A stretch of DNA of 24,987 nucleotides, from positions 78,569 through 103,555 of the forward strand of contig NW_025064916.1 in NCBI RefSeq assembly GCF_019112545.1. Reading direction: 5' to 3'. Origin of the DNA: Guyanagaster necrorhizus (lineage: Eukaryota; Basidiomycota; Agaricomycetes; Agaricales; Physalacriaceae). The position numbers were made by a program, and so were the translations under genes. The notes under the pieces are model-generated. The model did not search any database, was not told the DNA's origin, and saw only the letters and a list, made by a program, of their open reading frames with translations. Positions 19,305-24,987 of the stretch are shown here, one piece after another. How positions within the stretch are numbered: the first letter of the stretch is position 1; each line of letters opens with the position of its first letter.

Positions 19305-20018
19305 TTTCACAAGGAAACTTAGATGCGATTTTCAGGGCACAGACTTGGAAATCTTCGAACGGGGTTCGACTAGGAGCGAAATCTCATTGAGTAGTCTCTC
19401 CTAGGTGAATAGACATCAAAATTTCTGGCCATTTCGGCGATCTCGGATCCCATTTTGCGCGCTCGAAATCCCTAGAACCTGGTGAATGTCCAAGTCCAGT
19501 CAGCCTTCTTTCCATTCCAGTAGCGTAAATATCTGTCAATAGACAGTACATCAATATCACTTCCCTTGGAAGCGCATAAAATCATGTTCCGGAAGTGCCT
19601 AGACTGATGTATTATAAAAATGAACTTTGCATTTAAAGTAAGAGAACAATGTTGTAAGTACTATCGGGATAAACAAGTAAAATGTAATATAGGTATATGA
19701 GTTAATGAACATACCTCAGTCGGCACATTATGGGTGAAATGACTGAGGATGCGGAAGTAACTACGTGGTATATATACTGTCGGTGGAAGTATAGGAGCTC
19801 GGGTAAACGAAAGAGTCCGTAAGCGACGGTGTACAATATAGGCAATATAGGCGGGAAAAGTCGGGTAGCAAGTGTCTCGGTCAACAGGATTGATGATTCA
19901 TGAAGAGATCATGAATTGATTGTGATAGGCGGCATCTGGTAAGTACTTTATCGAGCTTTGCAATCTCATCTTCTATTATCATCATGAGGACATCTCAATT
20001 TGATTTCAGACACCATCA
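19305..20018. other. Intergenic region between the MFS and MIF-like genes
   Basis: Mostly unremarkable sequence with no supported gene. It contains copy 2 of the 25-bp direct repeat at 19634-19658 and short tandem words (caatataggcaatatagg, 19834-19851). Confidence 0.5.
19634..19658. repeat. 25-bp direct repeat, copy 2
   Basis: Differs from copy 1 at 14523-14547 only by one C/T change. Confidence 0.7.
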
Positions 20019-21952
20019 TCACTTTCTACTCCATCGAGAAAGGACTTGGACAAGCGTAAGAGTCAAACTGCTGGCGACACAACATATCTGAAAATGGGAG
20101 CCATCAGAAATCGAGCATGCTGGAAGTGAAAGCAAGTTCACTCCACTGAATAGCACAGGCCGTAGCCACTGTGTCTGGCCAGTGTATGTACCAGTGACTA
20201 GAGCACCACTGATGGGAGGACCTAGGAAAATGGAAATACATAATTTAGTAATCGTCGACTTCGGACATCATTACAATATTTCTACCAATCATGCCTCCGA
20301 CAGCTAGATAACCAACATGAATTTATCTCGATATTCAAGTAAAACGCAGCTCACCTGCAATACCCATACACATCCCGAGTCGTGCTCTACGAATACAAGG
20401 TGAAAATTCACTCGTAAGTGAGAAACAGATATACCCACCCAATTTCGGAGACATTTTTTGTCAGGTATGCAATCATCGGGCCAAGGAGGGAAATTACTGT
20501 CATGCTGTTTGGCAGCAGTCGTCTTGAAGGAATAAATTGGCTCGCCTGCACCAGAGAAGAACTCATAGAGGACGGCGAAAACCATTACCGAGGCTGGACT
20601 TGTAATGGCGACCCAAGCAAAAATGAGCACCCCACATGCGATAGCGCACGGGATGATCGAGTTGAAAACGCCGATGCGATCTACAACAATTGTTGGCATG
20701 ACCCGTCCAAATGCCCCTGCGCCATTCAAAACCGCGATCTGTAGGTGCAAGGTAATAAGTTTTAAAAAAATGACAAGATCAATAATATGACGGCCCTACC
20801 ATATAGAAAGCCAGATTGTCATTTACGCCATGTTCAATGGCATTCAGCTGGAGATAAAAGGTAGGGAAATAGACACCTAAGAACAAAATAAAGTTTCCCG
20901 CAATGGCCGCTAGATATGCTTCGTCAGTGAAGAAGTGTTTCCAATAAGCCAGCTGCTTAGCAAAGCTGGCGTCTCCAAGGCGCGGTGGCAGACGGGTCGT
21001 CATCAGCGCATTTGCCAGTATTAACAACCCAAGATTAAAGAACGCGCTGATCCGCACACCCCAACGGAAACCGATAGGTCCATGAAAGAACTGGTTCAAC
21101 ATTATCGGGTGGACGAGACCACCAACAGAGGATCCGGATCCAACAATGCCCATGACAAGGGACCGACGTTTATTGAAATGATGTGAAACGACACCGAGCG
21201 CGGGAACATAGATGATCCCGACGGCTATGCCTAGCCCAATTCCTTGGGCAAGAAAGATCTGAGGCCGCACGGATATTGATGTCAAGTTTAGAAGGTCCTC
21301 AATCAAACACTTACCTGCCAGAATTGCTGCTCTTGGGTGAGGGACGTCATGAAGAGGCAAAACACGAGCAAGGTCGAACCCGCTAGCATCACAGGCCGGC
21401 TATTATCACGACTAAAAGAGAGCACAGGAACGTTGAGGAATATCAGGCTCACAAGTGTCCCTGGTCCATGGAAAAACCTGAATATATGCCTAAGGATCCC
21501 AAACCCAAGATTTGAACGCTACCTATCCAGCTTCGATACGTCAGAGAAACGAAACAGGGGTCAGAAAATATCTTACCTGATTTTTGAAGACGAGTGGTCG
21601 CTCAAAAATTCACGGACATAGTAATCTGGGATCGTACAAGCGTCAACTTGGATTAGGATTGAGGTCTTCAACTAATCTACCTTCATATACACCATAGCAA
21701 TTGACGTAGCTGCCGTATATTCGTTGTTAAGTTTTGATAAAGACCAACGGAAATGATGAAACACACCCTGAAGAGCAAAAGATGACGAGAAACCTACGAG
21801 GGGTGTAAGCGTTTTTGAACAAGACCTCCGAGTCCGCAGGACAGATTGACATACGCGCCAATGACGGTCATCCATGCCTTCAACCCGCCTTCGGGGACGT
21901 CATGAGGGCTTACTGTAGGTGAAGCTGCAATTTCTTCTTTAGAAGCTGCCAT
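20019..21952 (-). CDS. Monocarboxylate-transporter-like MFS protein, twelve exons
   Basis: On the minus strand, exons 21952-21826, 21793-21767, 21625-21577, 21530-21453, 21411-21315, 21258-20800, 20738-20546, 20496-20439, 20386-20355, 20303-20286, 20221-20142 and 20087-20019 give 428 residues. It is a fungal MCT (SLC16-type) carrier. Blocks in order are PEGGLKAWMTVIGAYV (first membrane segment), DYYVREFLSDHSSSK, WIGSVQI, IFLAQGIGLGIAVGIIYVPA then HHFNKRRSLVMG (152-163), LLGPMIAYLTKNVSEIG, MGIA..GGMIGPPISGAL and WLRPVLFSG. Expected substrates are monocarboxylates or similar small acids; the substrate is undefined. Two introns are odd: 20545-20497 starts with GC, and 21825-21794 is only 32 nt. 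An in-frame ATG at 22117 would add 55 residues; the shorter start suits the family. Confidence 0.85.
20497..20545 (-). other. GC-AG intron (49 nt) in the MFS gene
   Basis: Donor GCAG|GCGAGC and acceptor gcatgacag. Removing 49 nt joins FFSGA directly to VISLLGPM, the ungapped consensus of MCT-type carriers. No GT donor nearby restores this frame. Confidence 0.7.
21794..21825 (-). other. Ultra-short intron (32 nt) in the MFS gene
   Basis: gtcttg...cgtag with a cgcttac branch-like sequence. Its removal gives GAYVNLSCGLG-GFSSSFALQ-DYYV, which has the same length as the family consensus over this stretch. Read through, the frame hits a stop within the segment. Confidence 0.5.
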
Positions 21953-22117
21953 TCCGTCCAGGGGAACGTTTCCTGTCTCAATAGGTAGCTGGGATTTCAG
22001 CGTAGAGGCGTGTTCTTGTTCGAGAGTAGAAAGTGACGTTACAATACAGTAATCGAGCTGGACTGAGAGGTCTGGAAGGAAGGCAGTGGATAGTCCAGAC
22101 GTTTGGGGCATGTACAT

Positions 22118-23128
22118 GCCCTTAACATCATGGTGATAACCGAAAAGATGCAATGCGTGGGTCGATATCTCACAGTGCAGCGTCCTGTAGGAGGAACGGT
22201 CAAATGGAAGTCTGCTCGTCACTGAAAGCTGATCCCCGCATCAGAAATGAAAGAAAAATGAATCACCGAGAAGACCGTACATGCCACTGCAATATATATC
22301 ATTGAAACGTTCATGAGCGCTGAGGTCTAAGAGTCGGAGCACGACATCAGCAGTCAAAGAAGCACAGATCGTGGCACAGATGATAGCAGGACCCCCAGAT
22401 TCCAGATTGCAACTACGAGCCGAAAACAGATCCAGAATGCCAAAGTTTGGCATACAAGTGCAGATGCGAGATTGCCAAGTCCTGTGCAGATTGTGAAGGA
22501 AGGAAGGAAAGAGATTTGAAGACCCCAGCGAGACTGCCAGAAGCCGAAACATTTATCTCAACGGCCCTTGATAGCACTCCTAATATATTGCAAACGAGCA
22601 TTTCTGGTACTGAAGTACTGAAGACTAAAAACAGCAAGGAAATTTGCGCTGCCAAGCGTCCCAAATAATGGACCGAAATTTTCCATTCCCGTTCAACGTG
22701 CGTGTCAGCCTTGTGAATAGAGATCAACGTTCAACCTCCACCGACATTATGACTCTTGCTAGGTACTCTTCAAGGAGTTTTGCAGCATGCCGGTGAGCAT
22801 CCTGGCAGCTGTAAGGGCCAAAGGTGGTCAAAAAACGAGTTTAAATTGATGTACATAAAGGATTAGAAGGGGAAAATACAGCTGCTGTGGCTCCCACGTA
22901 GATTTGAGGACAACTGCGGATCTCGACTGTCTAATTGGGGTGCGGATCATAGGTCGGGATATTCGGTGGTCCTGGAGTAGAGCGGGGCTGCGGGCCGGAC
23001 TACGCCCTCGCTCTCGTATGAGCCAGCGATTCACCAAACCTCCAGAATGATGCTGTGGGCCTAGCACCGTGGCTCTAAGAACTTCGGGTCGGAGTAGTCA
23101 CGTCGAATTCAATAGGACCGTCGGACGA
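22118..23128. other. Region without a supported gene
   Basis: The stretch holds the MFS promoter (near 21953-22300) and presumably the lost N-terminal part of the PLP-enzyme remnant. Overlapping frames on the minus strand (22241-22727) contain hydrophobic segments, but no model or family could be supported. Traces of the PLP enzyme may begin at 23080-23110. Confidence 0.45.
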
Positions 23129-24371
23129 GATACCAAGTGTGCATATTCCGAGTCCATCAGTCGACATTCCTTATCGCGCCTATCAAGGACCTGGCTGAGG
23201 TATATCCTCCGTCGACATTACGTTCCAAGCATCCTGACGTCTCGAAAGCTTGCGCATAGTCACCACATTCCACTCGTAGTCGATAATACTCTTGGCATGA
23301 GTCACTGTTTAGTGTATATAATGCGCTCTCTTTATAATGGAAATGCAACGCAGGGTATCTCTTTCGTCCCATTGATTACGGTGCAGATATAATCGGTAGG
23401 AGCCCTCCTTATCACGTATATTTTTCCTCTGACACTTCCTCTTTGTATAGTACAGAGTGCGACGAAATGGATAGGCGGTCATGGAATGTCAATTGCGGGT
23501 GTCGTTGTCGACTCAGATATTTGAGACACCGCCATAACAATGTATCCACAGGGTTTAACCAAAGATGCAGACCATTTTGATTGGAAAGCAGCTTCCTAAT
23601 GATTTCCCAGCTTTAATATGCCCTCTGAAGGATTCAATAATGCAATCTACGCAGACCTTGACGATGGAAAGGCATCTTCTGCCAAAGCTCGTTCAGTATG
23701 TCTTGGTCCCTCGATGTACGTCTGACTAATGTACACCTCAGATGCTCCGTGATATGGGTCCTGCGCTGAATCCACACATTTTCAGCCTTTCTTCTGCTGC
23801 AAAGGTGCCGAGACTCTGAGTTTACGGGCTGAGCGTCAATGCGAAAATGCCATACAGCTCGCAAAGTAATCAGATTTGATAATGCTCTTGAGCAGTAAAC
23901 TCACTTTTGGTTTTAGCTTCCCGGATGCTCATCCCAAGATTGGCTGGGTATTATACTTGGGGCTGGAATCACATGTCACTCATCTTCGAGCGAAATCTAT
24001 GGTCTGTTTAGTGGAGTCCTATGCTTTGGCGTCAAGGGAGGTGCCGAAGCATCCAAAATAATCCAAAATAATCCAAGACTAGCCAGCCACTTGGCAAATA
24101 TCGGCAGGCCTCGACTATCTCTCTCTTCATCAATTATGTATTGATCGTCATGTAGGGGATGCAAAGACGCTTGTGATTCAACCGGCAGCCACTACACATC
24201 TAGTCATCAGATAAAGAACAACTCTCGGCGGGCATCAATGGTGATCTTATTCGAGTAAGTCAACTGGTTCCTGGGTGGCTATAAGTTCCGTAGTGCTTAA
24301 TTGAATCGTAGGTGTCCGTCGGCATCGAAGCCATCATCGCAGATTTTGAGGGAGCATTAAAGATTTTGTGA
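23129..24371 (+). pseudogene. Decayed Cys/Met-metabolism PLP enzyme (O-acetylhomoserine sulfhydrylase type)
   Basis: Family blocks appear in order: DTKCAYSESIS, IKDLAE joined by a 49-nt intron (23200-23248) to LAHSHHIPLVVDNTLGM, RPIDYGADII, SATKWIGGHGMSIAGVVVDS with the PLP lysine codon at 23465-23467, EGFNNAIYADLDDG, an intron 23696-23741, MLRDMGPALNP, GAETLSLRAERQCENAIQL, an intron 23866-23916, DAHPKIGWVLYLGLESH, FGVKGGAEASKI, SHLANIG, an intron 24104-24155, DAKTLVIQPAATTH, an intron 24255-24311, VSVGIEAIIADFEGALKIL and a stop at 24369-24371. Frame changes occur near 23160, 23770-23800, 24000-24005 and 24210, with in-frame stops near 23523 and 23597. The N-terminal half was not found. Introns are retained, so this is a decayed genomic copy, not a retrocopy. 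Intact family members make homocysteine from O-acetylhomoserine and sulfide. Confidence 0.85.
24104..24155 (+). other. GC-AG intron (52 nt) within the PLP-enzyme pseudogene
   Basis: The frame ATC G|GCAGGC...catgtag|GG GAT joins SHLANI-G-DAKTL as in intact homologs. The GC start may be original or a GT-to-GC change gained during decay. Confidence 0.55.
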
Positions 24372-24494
24372 CCCTGATATAGCCGCCAGTGTGCAATATT
24401 ATCGAGATCATATCAGTTTTGAGCCATGCGGAATATTGTGTTTGCCTACACGTGAGATAACACCATCATAACCATCAAGTTTGCCGCACATCTT

Positions 24495-24703
24495 TGTTGG
24501 GATAGCAATCCCGAGCGAGTACGAGAATGTACTCGAAGATACGATGCCAGTCAGCGGCAGCTGACTTGGATCGTGATCCGGACTTATTTAGTATCTCGTA
24601 GAAAGATCTCGAAGTAATACGAAATGTATTTAAGTAGAACGTTTCTCTCTCGAGAGGCTAATTCTAGTTCTCTGTTACATTACTCTGCTCTCTACTTACA
24701 ACA
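24495..24703 (+). repeat. 5' long terminal repeat of the copia element
   Basis: Ends are the short inverted repeat TGTTG...CAACA. A TATA-like atttaag near 24627 lies in the expected U3/R area. Confidence 0.8.
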
Positions 24704-24715
24704 GGTTATGGGCCC
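24704..24715 (+). other. Half-tRNA primer-binding site
   Basis: GGTTATGGGCCC directly abuts the LTR. It is complementary to the anticodon stem-loop region of eukaryotic initiator Met tRNA (GGGCCCATAACC), not to the tRNA 3' end. This is the half-tRNA priming arrangement known for Drosophila copia. Confidence 0.75.
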
Positions 24716-24786
24716 CGGCCATAACTGAACTTACGTCGCTACTCACTTCGCACTCTTTCGTACTTTACGTACACACGTAGAACCGC

Positions 24787-24987
24787 ATGGATAGCCAGTC
24801 CGTGTATAGAATTGACCCCCTTAAGGGCCCGGAAAATTATCCGACGTGGAAAATCAAGATGATCGATATCCTAACCGATTTAGGACTGATTGATTATGCA
24901 GATGGAAGCATTCCGGCCCCGGCAGACACGACACTGGTGGCAGATTGGAAGAAGAGCGATAGGAAGGCTCTTTCAACAATAAGATTG
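24787..24987 (+). CDS. Copia-type gag N-terminus (partial)
   Basis: An ATG at 24787 opens 67 codons to the window edge. The sequence begins MDSQSVYRIDPLKGPENYPT and continues WKIKMIDILTDLGLIDYADG. The pattern L-x-G-x-E-N-Y-x-x-W-K-x-x-M is the usual start of copia-type gag (UBN2/DUF4219-like). No stop or frameshift is seen in the visible part, so the element could be young. Confidence 0.85.
   Translation, partial: MDSQSVYRIDPLKGPENYPTWKIKMIDILTDLGLIDYADGSIPAPADTTLVADWKKSDRKALSTIRL

Larger units (their letters stand above)
24495..24987 (+). mobile_element. Ty1/copia-type LTR retrotransposon, 5' end (cut by window edge)
   Basis: A 209-bp LTR (24495-24703) starts TGTTG and ends CAACA. It is followed at once by GGTTATGGGCCC, the primer site, and 83 bp later by a gag start codon. 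The order and sequences match the 5' end of a copia-superfamily element. The 3' part is outside the window, so integrity and the target-site duplication cannot be tested; the five bases before the LTR are atctt. Confidence 0.88.

Noticed and set aside
22447..22668. Cys-rich ORF beginning with KCRCEIAKSCADC, considered as a zinc cluster
   Set aside because: Spacing does not fit Zn2Cys6 or any other finger, and the stretch lacks the basic linker.
22241..22727. Hydrophobic overlapping frames on the minus strand, considered as a DUF6533/6534-type membrane protein
   Set aside because: Segments sit in different frames with stops between them, and no family motif could be confirmed.
24054..24074. 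Tandem words (ccaaaataat) as a possible minisatellite
   Set aside because: Only two to three copies, lying within the coding remnant of the PLP enzyme (SKIIQNNPR).

Overview
This window is nuclear DNA of a filamentous basidiomycete, most likely an Agaricomycete. Nearly every recognisable gene is cut by many introns of about 46-64 nt with GT-AG ends. It encodes a DUF6593 protein, a family I know only from this group, and it carries a FunK1-type kinase remnant. All gene models below were assembled by hand: exons were joined where the reading frame, the splice sites and the family consensus agreed.

Left part (1-7118). A secreted six-hairpin-glycosidase-like gene enters from the left edge (-, 1-134). 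It is divergent from a five-exon questin-oxidase-like gene (+, 684-2364), and the shared promoter holds two perfect TGACGTCA palindromes. After a gap with two weak small-gene candidates comes a five-exon iron-type glycerol dehydrogenase with a mitochondrial-type presequence (+, 3898-5345). Then follow a FlaR-like P-loop kinase (+, 5542-6305) and, tail to tail with it, a DUF6593 gene (-, 6376-7118). The kinase has an 11-nt micro-exon and a GC-AG intron inside its Walker A motif.

Middle (7119-16620). A 1.9 kb gap precedes a 1007-residue, mostly disordered RING-H2 protein with an N-myristoylation-type start (+, 9007-12302). From 12.3 to 16.6 kb the sequence is gene-poor. It holds a broken FunK1 kinase C-lobe (12975-13534) and two unassigned open stretches.

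Right part (16621-24987). Four genes lie on the minus strand: an RpiB/LacAB-type sugar-phosphate isomerase, an AsaB/GA4-desaturase-like oxygenase with broken frames, a five-exon MIF/tautomerase, and a twelve-exon monocarboxylate-type MFS transporter. The transporter has a second GC-AG intron and a 32-nt intron. They may form a small metabolic neighbourhood, but no backbone enzyme is present. The right edge holds an intron-bearing, decayed Cys/Met-metabolism PLP enzyme (O-acetylhomoserine sulfhydrylase type; +, 23129-24371). Next to it is the 5' end of a Ty1/copia retrotransposon: a 209-bp LTR, a half-tRNA primer site like that of Drosophila copia, and the start of gag.

The most unusual features are the non-canonical splicing (GC-AG introns, a micro-exon inside a Walker A motif, an ultra-short intron) and the cluster of decaying genes beside a retroelement. 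No CRISPR array, rRNA or tRNA was found.
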